Below are positions 48,003 through 55,592 of a DNA stretch of 64,000 nucleotides, piece by piece. The number at the start of each line of letters is the position of its first letter. The first letter of the stretch is position 1. This stretch comes from Ruminococcaceae bacterium UBA6845 (lineage in GTDB: Bacteria; Bacillota; Clostridia; Oscillospirales; Acutalibacteraceae), in contig DKDP01000051.1 in assembly GCA_002449395.1 (NCBI GenBank), positions 52,208 to 116,207 on the forward strand, written 5' to 3'. Under the pieces are notes generated by a model. It saw only the letters and a program-made list of their open reading frames with translations, was not told the origin of the DNA and searched no databases. The translations under genes and the position numbers were made by a program.

Positions 48003-48523
48003 ACAAAACCGTCCAAAAAATTCTTGAAAAAATAAAGCGTGACAAAAGATTTGCCGCAATAGTCTGTATCGGCCTTGTCGGAATAATTCTGCTCACGCTC
48101 TCGGAGCTTATGCCGCAGAAAAGCGACGCCAAGCAGAGCGAAAAATCCGAAAACACCACGGATATCCGTGACAGCTATGAAGAGGATATTGAAAAGCGGC
48201 TGACCTCAATAGTTTCTTCAATTAACGGCGCAGGGCGCACCGAGGTTATGGTAACTCTCGCCTCGGGCGATGAAAATGTCTACGCCGTCAAGGAAAAAAG
48301 CAGTGACGGATCAAAAGAACGTGAATACATTGTCATCGACTCCGACAAGAACGAGTCGGGACTTCTTTTAAAGGTGATCGAGCCCGAGATACGCGGCGTT
48401 GCAATTGTTTGCGAGGGTGCCGACTCCGCAAAGGTCAGACAGGAAATCATCTCCTCGGTTTCGGCGGTTCTCGGGATAAGCACCAATCGTATAAGCATCG
48501 CAAAAATTAAATCAGCAGAATAA
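47999..48523 (+). CDS. spoIIIAG: stage III sporulation protein AG
   Basis: 174 residues: one TM helix (AIVCIGLVGIILLTLSEL) and a ring-building domain (LTSIVSSINGAGRTEVMVTLASGDENVYAV and GVAIVCEGADSAKVRQEIISSVSAVLGI). SpoIIIAG forms the large ring of the feeding channel between the forespore membranes. Confidence 0.94.
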   Translation: MNKTVQKILEKIKRDKRFAAIVCIGLVGIILLTLSELMPQKSDAKQSEKSENTTDIRDSYEEDIEKRLTSIVSSINGAGRTEVMVTLASGDENVYAVKEKSSDGSKEREYIVIDSDKNESGLLLKVIEPEIRGVAIVCEGADSAKVRQEIISSVSAVLGISTNRISIAKIKSAE

Positions 48524-48537
48524 AGGCGGAGGTATTT

Positions 48538-49080
48538 ATGAATATGATAATCAAGAAGAAACAGCTTGTCTCAATCGCACTTGTGCTGACCCTCGGGGCG
48601 GCGGTTTTCGTCAACTGGTATTTTGCCCGACCCGGCGTAAAATCGGTGATCGACACGAGCAAGACGACCGTTAACCGTCAGGTTGAAAATCTCGGCGATG
48701 CGCAGTACGTCTCGGCAACAACCGCATCGTCGGAAACGATGGCGGATTTCAAGGTCAAGCGTGAAGCGACTCACGACGAGGCAAAGGAAACGCTCAATTC
48801 GGTTATCAAGGACGCAAAGTCAGATTCCGAAGCCGCCGAGGAGGCAGGCGAAGCCTTGGCGGAGCTTTCAAAAGCAATTAAAAATGAGGCAGATCTCGAG
48901 AATCTCATAACGGCAAAAATTTCAAGCGACTGCGTTGTTATAATCGACGGCGACGTCTGTCAGGTAATCGTCGGCAAGGGTGTGCTGACAGATAACGTCT
49001 CTCTTCAAATCAGGGATCTCGTTATCAAGCAGGCAGATATCCCGTCAAAAAATATAACGATTGTCGAGCTAAAAAAATAA
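48538..49080 (+). CDS. spoIIIAH: stage III sporulation protein AH
   Basis: 180 residues: one TM helix (LVSIALVLTLGAAVFVNWYFARP), a helical linker rich in Glu/Ala and a C-terminal ring-building domain. In Bacillus SpoIIIAH binds SpoIIQ across the intermembrane space. Last gene of the operon, followed by a strong terminator. Confidence 0.93.
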   Translation: MNMIIKKKQLVSIALVLTLGAAVFVNWYFARPGVKSVIDTSKTTVNRQVENLGDAQYVSATTASSETMADFKVKREATHDEAKETLNSVIKDAKSDSEAAEEAGEALAELSKAIKNEADLENLITAKISSDCVVIIDGDVCQVIVGKGVLTDNVSLQIRDLVIKQADIPSKNITIVELKK

Positions 49081-49085
49081 GATTA

Positions 49086-49114
49086 AAACCGTCGGTTCGC
49101 CCGACGGTTTTTCA
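49086..49114 (+). terminator. terminator of the spoIIIA operon
   Basis: AAACCGTCGG (49086-49095), TTCGC, CCGACGGTTT (49101-49110) and further T. Confidence 0.9.
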
Positions 49115-49128
49115 GTACGGCTGTTTGA

Positions 49129-49320
49129 TCACCTCAGCAAATCCTCTATCGAAACGCCGAGAACCTCGCAGATCTTTTGAATATTTTTCATAAGAGGAAA
49201 TGACGGACCGGTCTCATAGTGCGCAATCGTCGAACGGTCAAGCCCGACCAGATCACCGAGTTCTCGCTGAGTAAGGTTACACTTTTTTCTTGCGGCTTTA
49301 AAATTTTCTGCAAAACTCAT
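49129..49320 (-). CDS. small XRE-family HTH regulator
   Basis: 63 residues, one Cro/C1 domain: LTQRELGDLVGLDRSTIAHYETG is the HTH. GGGGGAA lies 6-7 nt before the ATG. It lies downstream of, and on the same strand as, the candidate 6S RNA and may be reached by readthrough of that RNA's terminator. Targets unknown; resembles ImmR/SinR-like minimal regulators. Confidence 0.85.
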   Translation of the reverse strand: MSFAENFKAARKKCNLTQRELGDLVGLDRSTIAHYETGPSFPLMKNIQKICEVLGVSIEDLLR

Positions 49321-49340
49321 TCAAATTCCCCCGTAAAATA

Positions 49341-49497
49341 AAAATGCACGGCATAAAGCCGTGCAGAAAAACGCACAACTCTAAGCCGCCAAGCAAGTTG
49401 TTTTATACAAACGATGTTCGCAAAAATCAACGAGTGTGCATTTTTACCAATGTAAAAATACTTACACCGTTCATATAAAAATATTCACTTGCTTGGC
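49341..49497 (-). ncRNA. ssrS: candidate 6S RNA
   Basis: A consensus promoter predicts a start near 49497. The 5' end CGCCAAGCAAGT (minus strand, 49498-49487) pairs perfectly with ACTTGCTTGGCG (49398-49387), closing the RNA into a rod. Inside, TTTTATA pairs with TATAAAA. A terminal stem joins AACG-GTGT to ACAC-CGTT below a 10-bp hairpin (GTATTTTTAC-ATTG-GTAAAAATGC), leaving a large central bubble. A terminator (TGCACGGC/GCCGTGCA, 49365-49345) with a T run follows. Closing stem, open bubble and terminal stem are the 6S architecture. Position just downstream of aspS matches Bacillus 6S-1 (aspS-yrvM interval). The length of ~157 nt is short for 6S. Confidence 0.6.
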
Positions 49498-49503
49498 GTT
49501 GCC

Positions 49504-49532
49504 ATTATAACATATCAGAATCAAATTTTCAA
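49504..49532 (-). promoter_or_regulatory. promoter of the candidate 6S RNA
   Basis: Minus strand TTGAAA (49527-49532), 17-nt spacer, TATAAT (49504-49509). Upstream, 49570-49589 forms another hairpin (GCACGATG/CATCGTGC) of unknown role. Confidence 0.8.
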
Positions 49533-49636
49533 CCGCAATTGTATAACTTTATTCCCGAAAATTTTCTTAGCACGATGTGACCATCGTGCCTTACGATGAA
49601 TGAAAAAATATCCCGACACGAGGCTAAAAAGCAGAA

Positions 49637-49664
49637 ACCCCGCTCTCCTGTTGGAGAGCGGGGT
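49637..49664 (-). terminator. terminator after aspS
   Basis: ACCCCGCTCTCC (49664-49653 on the minus strand) pairs with GGAGAGCGGGGT around a 4-nt loop; a T-rich stretch follows. Confidence 0.8.
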
Positions 49665-49669
49665 GAAAA

Positions 49670-51451
49670 TTATTCTGTCTTAAGTTTAATTCCGAGTTCG
49701 TCAAGCTGGAGGTCGTCTACCTCTGCGGGGCAGCCTGTCATCGGCTCGCTTGCGTTCTGAACTTTCGGGTATGCGACAACGTCTCTCAGGCTGTCGCATC
49801 CGAGCATCTGCATAACAAGACGGTCAAGACCGATGCCCATTCCGCCGTGCGGCGGTGCGCCGTATCTGAATGCGTCAAGCAGGTAGCCGAACTTTGCGTA
49901 AGCCTCCTCCTGAGTGAGGTTGAGGAGAGTGAAAATTCTGCTCTGAAGCTCGGGATTCGTGATTCTGATTGAACCGGATGAAAGCTCGATTCCGTTGAGA
50001 ACAAGGTCGTATGCCTTTGCTCTTACCTTTGCCTTATCTGTTTCAAGATATTCAAGGCACTCGTCCATCGGAGCGGTGAACGGGTGATGCATTGCAACCC
50101 AAGTTTTGCTGTCCTCATCCCAATCGAAGAACGGGAATTCTGTGATCCAAAGGAGATTGTACTGACCCTCGGGAATGATGTCAAGTCTCTTTGCGACCTC
50201 CTGACGGAGTGCGCCGAGAGCGTTGAAAACAATGGAATTTTTAACGTCGCCGACAATGAGAACAACGTCGCCGGCTTCTGCACCTGCCTTATCAAGGATA
50301 GCCTTGAGCTCGTCCTCAGTGATGAACTTTGCAAATGACGAAGAAACTGTTCCGTCCTCGGCAATTCTTACCCATGCAAGACCCTTCGCGCCGTTGCCCT
50401 TAACCGAATCGGTGAGCTTGTCAATCTCTTTTCTCGAAAGCGACTTGAAAGCGTTCTTAGCTGTGATACCACGAACCGAACCGCCGTCTTTTACTGTATT
50501 GGAGAATACACCGAAGCCGCAGTCCTTAACGATATCGCTGAGGTCATAGAGCTCCATACCGTAACGTGTGTCGGGCTTATCGGAACCGAAACGCTCCATA
50601 GCCTCTTTGTATGTAATTCTCGGAAGCGGAAGCTGAATATCAACGCCGAGCGCCTCTTTGAAAACTCTCTTCATATAGCCCTCGCCGATGTGGAGCACAT
50701 CCTCCATATCAACGAAAGACATTTCAAGGTCAATCTGTGTAAATTCGGGCTGACGGTCGGCACGAAGATCCTCGTCACGGAAGCAGCGGGCAATCTGCAT
50801 ATAGCGGTCAAAGCCTGCAACCATTGAAAGCTGCTTGTAAAGCTGAGGCGACTGCGGAAGAGCGTAGAAAGAACCGTTGTGAATACGGCTCGGAACAAGG
50901 AAGTCTCTTGCTCCCTCGGGAGTGGAACGGATGAGAATCGGAGTTTCGATCTCTATAAAGCCGTTCTCGTCGAAATAATCACGTGTAATCTTGCAGATCT
51001 TGTGGCGCATAATGATGTTGCGCTGAAGGTCGGGACGGCGGAGATCAAGATAACGGTACTTAAGTCTTGTAAGCTCCGAAGTCTGACAATTCTCTACGAT
51101 CTCAAACGGCGGAGTTTCACTCTTTCCGAGAACACGGAGATCGGTAACGTCAACTTCAATTTCACCTGTCGGAATGTCCATATTTTTTGAGGAACGCTCA
51201 CGAACAACGCCCTTTGCCATAAGTACGTATTCGCTTCTTGCGGAGAAAGCCTTATCGAAGATTTCCTTGTCTGTGCTTTCGCCGAAAGCGAGCTGAACAA
51301 TGCCTGTTCTGTCACGCAGATCAATAAAGATCAATGCGCCGAGGTCACGCTGACGCTGTACCCAGCCGGCAACGACAACCTCTTTACCGACGTCGCCGAT
51401 TCTGATGTCGCCGCAATAGTCGGTACGCTTTAAGCCTGTCATAAAGTCCAT
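49670..51451 (-). CDS. aspS: aspartyl-tRNA synthetase
   Basis: 593 residues, bacterial type. N-terminal OB anticodon-binding domain (VVVAGWVQRQRDLGALIFIDLRDRTGIVQL), class II motif 2 region (IARCFRDEDLRADRQPEFTQIDLEMSF), a GAD insertion domain typical of bacterial AspRS, and motif 3 (GIGLDRLVMQMLG). It charges tRNA-Asp. Its ATG overlaps the hisS stop by one base, with AGGAGG inside the end of hisS. hisS-aspS is the conserved Firmicute pair; no T-box leader is present. Confidence 0.97.
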   Translation of the reverse strand: MDFMTGLKRTDYCGDIRIGDVGKEVVVAGWVQRQRDLGALIFIDLRDRTGIVQLAFGESTDKEIFDKAFSARSEYVLMAKGVVRERSSKNMDIPTGEIEVDVTDLRVLGKSETPPFEIVENCQTSELTRLKYRYLDLRRPDLQRNIIMRHKICKITRDYFDENGFIEIETPILIRSTPEGARDFLVPSRIHNGSFYALPQSPQLYKQLSMVAGFDRYMQIARCFRDEDLRADRQPEFTQIDLEMSFVDMEDVLHIGEGYMKRVFKEALGVDIQLPLPRITYKEAMERFGSDKPDTRYGMELYDLSDIVKDCGFGVFSNTVKDGGSVRGITAKNAFKSLSRKEIDKLTDSVKGNGAKGLAWVRIAEDGTVSSSFAKFITEDELKAILDKAGAEAGDVVLIVGDVKNSIVFNALGALRQEVAKRLDIIPEGQYNLLWITEFPFFDWDEDSKTWVAMHHPFTAPMDECLEYLETDKAKVRAKAYDLVLNGIELSSGSIRITNPELQSRIFTLLNLTQEEAYAKFGYLLDAFRYGAPPHGGMGIGLDRLVMQMLGCDSLRDVVAYPKVQNASEPMTGCPAEVDDLQLDELGIKLKTE

Positions 51452-52803
51452 TATATTAAGCCTCCTAAAATTTTGCTTAAATCTATATTATCCATATCCT
51501 CGGCGGCTGTGCTCTGGAGCTTCATCGCTGCCGACTGAAGTGAATATTCCATAAAATCATCGGCAAAGGAGTCAAGAGAAATCTCCTGCGTTTCGCCGCT
51601 TTCCATATTTTTAACCTTGGCAACGCCTGCCGAGAGGTCGTCATCACCGATAATTGTTGTGAATCTTGCACCGATCTTGTCGGCGAACTTCATCTGAGCC
51701 TTGACCGAACGACCGACAACATCAAACTGTGCGCTGATACCGGACTGGCGAAGCTCAAGCGCAAGAGCCGCCGCCTTGGTGAGCGCCGCATCACCGATGC
51801 TGCCGATGTAAATCTCGGGAACATCAGCCGCCGGAAGTGCGATTCCCTGTGCCTCAAGAAGAAGCAGTATTCTTTCAAGACCGAGTGCAAAGCCGAGCGC
51901 CGGAACATGAGGGCCGCCGATTTCTTCAACAAGTCCGTCATAACGTCCGCCTGCGCAAACCGCACTCTGTGCACCGAGAGCATCGGTCACGAACTCAAAT
52001 ACCGTGCGTGTATAATAATCAAGACCTCTTACAATATGCGGATTGACCGTGTAAGAAATGTTCATCGCTTCAAGGTACGATTTAACCTTTTCAAAGTGGT
52101 CGTGACATTCGTCGCAAAGATAGTCGAGAATGATCGGTGCGTCCTGACCGATTTCGTGACAGATCGGGCTCTTGCAGTCAAGGATTCTCATCGGGTTTCT
52201 TTCAAGTCTTTCACGGCAAGTGTCGCAAAGCTCGTCCTTGCGTGACTCAAAATACGCTTTCAGAGCCTCCTGATACTTCTTTCGGCAGGTCGGACAGCCA
52301 ATTGAGTTTATCTCAAGGCTGATTCTGTCAATTCCGAGGAACCCGAAAATCTCGTTGCCGAGCGAAATAACCTCTGCATCGGCGGCTGGGGACGCTGTGC
52401 CGTAGCACTCAACACCAAACTGGTGAAATTCACGCAGTCTGCCTGCCTGCGGCTTTTCATAGCGGTAACAAGAGGTAACATAGCTGACCTTCTGAGGCAT
52501 CGGCTCATTCTGAAGTCCGTGCTCAAGGAAAGCTCTTGCAGCGCCTGCCGTTCCTTCGGGTCTGAGGGTGATTGAGCGGCCGCCCTTGTCATTAAAAGTA
52601 TACATCTCTTTTTGAACAACATCTGTCGTGTCGCCGACCGAACGTGTGAAAAGCTCCGTGTGCTCAAAAACAGGGGTACGGATCTCTCTGAATCCGAAAT
52701 CCTTTGCAATATTGAGCAAGGTGCTTTCAATAAACTGATTTTTGTGGCTCTCTGAGGGAAGGACGTCCTGTGTTCCCTTGATAGCCTTGGTTATGAGTGC
52801 CAT
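51451..52803 (-). CDS. hisS: histidyl-tRNA synthetase
   Basis: 450 residues. KGTQDVLPSES is the HisRS opening and GFREIRTPVFEHTELFTRSVGDTTDVVQKEMYTF the motif 1 region. SYVTSCYRYEKPQAGRLREFHQFGVE is motif 2, and VRGLDYYTRTVFEF the histidine A-loop; motif 3 is ALGFALGLERI. A long C-terminal anticodon domain follows. A zinc-finger-like insert (CPTCRKKYQ, CDTCRERLE, YLCDECHDHF) is present, seen in some clostridial HisRS. AAGGAG precedes the ATG. Confidence 0.97.
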   Translation of the reverse strand: MALITKAIKGTQDVLPSESHKNQFIESTLLNIAKDFGFREIRTPVFEHTELFTRSVGDTTDVVQKEMYTFNDKGGRSITLRPEGTAGAARAFLEHGLQNEPMPQKVSYVTSCYRYEKPQAGRLREFHQFGVECYGTASPAADAEVISLGNEIFGFLGIDRISLEINSIGCPTCRKKYQEALKAYFESRKDELCDTCRERLERNPMRILDCKSPICHEIGQDAPIILDYLCDECHDHFEKVKSYLEAMNISYTVNPHIVRGLDYYTRTVFEFVTDALGAQSAVCAGGRYDGLVEEIGGPHVPALGFALGLERILLLLEAQGIALPAADVPEIYIGSIGDAALTKAAALALELRQSGISAQFDVVGRSVKAQMKFADKIGARFTTIIGDDDLSAGVAKVKNMESGETQEISLDSFADDFMEYSLQSAAMKLQSTAAEDMDNIDLSKILGGLI

Positions 52804-52851
52804 AGAAAAACTCCTTACTGAGTTATATTATGTAACTGCCGGTTATGGCTG

Positions 52852-53508
52852 TTACTTATTTTTAATTTTATCTTTTCTGTAATCCGTCATAAGGACGTGG
52901 AACGCCATATATTCGGGCAAAAGCGACTGAACTGCAATTATAGCTGTTGCAAAGGGCTTCGCAACGCCGGAATATACAAAATAAACAATCGAAAAAACAA
53001 CTGCCGCAATGCCGAGCGCAAGTGAAATCCACGAGAGAATATATGGCTTTTTAAATATGCCGGCGGCTCTGAACAGAAGAATTATATCTGTCAGAACAAG
53101 TGCGGTTATAATGAAAATATAATATGCATTGGAAAGCCCACCGTAATTAACGCTGACCTTGGCAAAAACAACAATTGCAAGCCAATTGCCGATAAACGGA
53201 AGAGTCAGCAGTGCGCTAATAATTTCGGAAGATTTGGTTTCCAATCCACGGTAGTTGCCGTAGATAAACGGCACGCAAATCAGAAAAACTATTACAGCAA
53301 TTATCATTGCGATTTCCGAATAATAAGCGCATTTGAAGAAGAGACTGAAAAACGCAAGAATAACAAACAGTGTGCCGACCCCGAAAAAGCCGACCGAAAG
53401 AGCGAGCTCCTTGGGATCCTTTTTCTCTTTACGCTTTATCGGCTTGCCGCAGTGCGGACACTTTATGAAGTTGGGGTTTATCTCTTTCTTGCAATTTTTA
53501 CAGCGCAT
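52852..53508 (-). CDS. zinc-ribbon membrane protein of unknown function
   Basis: 218 residues from the ATG at 53508 (GGAGG 6 nt upstream). The N-terminal zinc ribbon has MRCKNCKKEINPNFIKCPHC with two CxxC pairs. About six TM helices follow (first one ALSVGFFGVGTLFVILAFFSLFF). Such zinc-ribbon membrane proteins are common in Clostridia; no function is established. Possibly co-transcribed with mgsA upstream (100 nt) and hisS downstream. Confidence 0.8.
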   Translation of the reverse strand: MRCKNCKKEINPNFIKCPHCGKPIKRKEKKDPKELALSVGFFGVGTLFVILAFFSLFFKCAYYSEIAMIIAVIVFLICVPFIYGNYRGLETKSSEIISALLTLPFIGNWLAIVVFAKVSVNYGGLSNAYYIFIITALVLTDIILLFRAAGIFKKPYILSWISLALGIAAVVFSIVYFVYSGVAKPFATAIIAVQSLLPEYMAFHVLMTDYRKDKIKNK

Positions 53509-53607
53509 CTTTTTCCTCCGCCGTTGTGCATTATTCAGGACATAGCTATCCTGCCCGCACGGCACGTGCTTTTTGCCGCACAGCAGGATACAGCATTTAA
53601 AATCAAA

Positions 53608-54012
53608 TCAATACTTTGGATTGACGATATCACGCCAATCAAGATCGCCTCTGTCAAGCGAGTGAATGAGCGCCTCTGCCGTGGCAATGTTGGTTGCCGC
53701 AGGAACGTTGTGAACATCGCAAAGTCTGAGCAGACTTGAAACGTTCGGCTCGTGCTCTTTCGGATCAAGGGGATCGTTGAAAATGAGCAGCATATCTATT
53801 TCGTTGCAGGCAATGAGAGCGCCGATCTGCTGATCTCCGCCCTGAGAACCGCGCAGGAAAGTCGTTATTTCAAGACCTGTTGCATCGGCAACGAGCTTGC
53901 CTGTTGTGCCTGTTGCAAAGAGTCTGTGACGGCTGAGGATTCCGCAATATGCGATGCAGAACTGCGTCATAAGCTCCTTCTTTGCGTCATGAGCAATAAT
54001 AGCAATATTCAT
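53608..54012 (-). CDS. mgsA: methylglyoxal synthase
   Basis: 134 residues. IAHDAKKELM, FATGTTGKLV and RGSQGGDQQIGALI are the family blocks; the two Asp-containing loops GDQQ and NDPLDPKEHEPN hold the catalytic Asp and phosphate-binding residues. It converts dihydroxyacetone phosphate to methylglyoxal, releasing phosphate and relieving sugar-phosphate stress. Usually near mreB/min genes in other Firmicutes; here between a membrane protein and hisS. GGAGG precedes the ATG. Confidence 0.96.
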   Translation of the reverse strand: MNIAIIAHDAKKELMTQFCIAYCGILSRHRLFATGTTGKLVADATGLEITTFLRGSQGGDQQIGALIACNEIDMLLIFNDPLDPKEHEPNVSSLLRLCDVHNVPAATNIATAEALIHSLDRGDLDWRDIVNPKY

Positions 54013-54052
54013 AAATTACCTCCGTTATATATAGTTAAAACTAAGCTGAGTT

Positions 54053-55564
54053 TTAGTTGTTAGACAGGAAGTTAAAAAGATCGTATTTAACATTCCATAT
54101 AGAATCCGAATCGGAGAAAAAGTCTATATTTGATTGCTCCCGTTGATCGGTCAGTTCTTTTAACCCGTTTTTATCAACAGAATGATATTTGACGGAATCA
54201 TATGGAACTCCGCAAGCGCCTCCGATTTTGAAAAAAGCAAGTTGATATATGCAGGCAAAGGCGCAAACAATAATGATCGTTGTCCTTATTAACGGACGTT
54301 TTATTGAAATTTTTTGCTTGCGCTGTTTTATATCGGTATAAATATATCCTACCGAATAGACAATCAGGAACATAAACATTGTTGTGCCTGAGATGCAGGT
54401 CCTCTCGGGAGAATTGTTTGACGCAGCCATCATTATCTGTGATCCAATAGCTAAGATTGTTGTTGCAAACGGAAGAAACGCCTGCTTTTCGATATAAAGT
54501 TTAACGATTACATATATCATCGAGACTGCAAAGACAAACAAATATAATACCCACAAGATTCCGATTAAAGTATTAAGTACACGGGAAGAAGGAATTGTTT
54601 TGTCCCAAAAGTTCAATGCAAAAATAATCACTTTTAAAAGGCAATTCAAAATGTTTGCTGAAATCAAGTAAACTATAACCGGAATAGTGATTTTTTTTGA
54701 AAATTTGTTGCTGTCTTTAAATTTATAAAGCCAATATGATATGCACACAGCCAAAAGAAACACCATTATTATAACGCTTATATTGTCTATCCAATTTTGC
54801 CGTATAACGATTAGAATATTTTGGACTAAAAGCCGAGCCCCTTGGAATCCCTGATTTGAAACTCGTGTACGCGTACCCGGCGCAAAAATAACCGTAGCAT
54901 AGCCGATGGCGGAGAAAACAGTGCATAAAATAGTATAAGCGTTTATCTTTTTCTTTCTTAATATTGCATCAAAAATAATAAGTATGAACCATCCGAATGC
55001 CATCATCCCTGTTTGCTCCATCGTTGCACCGCAAAGAAAGCTCCATATAATCAGCAAAACAGAATTTGGCTTTTTGACAGTCCAAAACATCAAAAGAAGC
55101 AGCATCAAGACCGGAAGAAAATAATTGAAACTACCGGTTAACCAATAAACGGATCTTGTATATACACCGAATGTTACTGTCATATATAAGAATATAACTA
55201 ATGTCAATACCGCTTTTTGATTTTCACGATCGGGAACAGCAAGTTTAGCAATGACCTTGCAATAAAGTATGAGCGCAAAAGTTAACAACACTTTCCAGAG
55301 AACAAATGTTATTCTGTTCCTCAAAAAGACCGTGGCTAGGATATGCATCAAAAGCCGCCCGTTTTCATGTGCATAGTGCCATTTAAAAAATTCAAGCATT
55401 ACAGACGGTGAGCATACGCCAATGCTTTTATACCAAAGATCATCAAGACTTATTCCTGTCTTTGAAAGGATATAAATATTTGTCAACGAGAACAGTAACA
55501 GTGCGATGTAATGATAATTTTGATAAAGAAAGCCTTTTACACCACGAGGTTTTGTCAGATCCAT
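54053..55564 (-). CDS. DUF6056-like multi-TM protein, AT-rich
   Basis: 503 residues with about eleven hydrophobic segments (first HYIALLLFSLTNIYILSKTG) and little soluble material except a ~60-residue tail. SLDDLWYKS early and YAHENGRLLMHILATVF after it give the 'D-D-W ... W-x-x-x-x-G-R' layout of GtrII/DUF6056 membrane glycosyltransferase-like proteins, probably GT-C fold. It is visibly more AT-rich than gyrA and mgsA on either side and breaks a housekeeping context, suggesting recent acquisition. GGAG lies 7 nt before the ATG. Inferred role: adding a sugar from a lipid carrier to a surface polymer. Confidence 0.75.
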   Translation of the reverse strand: MDLTKPRGVKGFLYQNYHYIALLLFSLTNIYILSKTGISLDDLWYKSIGVCSPSVMLEFFKWHYAHENGRLLMHILATVFLRNRITFVLWKVLLTFALILYCKVIAKLAVPDRENQKAVLTLVIFLYMTVTFGVYTRSVYWLTGSFNYFLPVLMLLLLMFWTVKKPNSVLLIIWSFLCGATMEQTGMMAFGWFILIIFDAILRKKKINAYTILCTVFSAIGYATVIFAPGTRTRVSNQGFQGARLLVQNILIVIRQNWIDNISVIIMVFLLAVCISYWLYKFKDSNKFSKKITIPVIVYLISANILNCLLKVIIFALNFWDKTIPSSRVLNTLIGILWVLYLFVFAVSMIYVIVKLYIEKQAFLPFATTILAIGSQIMMAASNNSPERTCISGTTMFMFLIVYSVGYIYTDIKQRKQKISIKRPLIRTTIIIVCAFACIYQLAFFKIGGACGVPYDSVKYHSVDKNGLKELTDQREQSNIDFFSDSDSIWNVKYDLFNFLSNN

Positions 55565-55592
55565 GCCGCAACTCCTATTCCGCTAAGAGGAC

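Noticed and set aside
52804..52851. T-box leader before hisS
   Set aside because: Only 48 nt separate hisS from the upstream gene; no room for a T-box.
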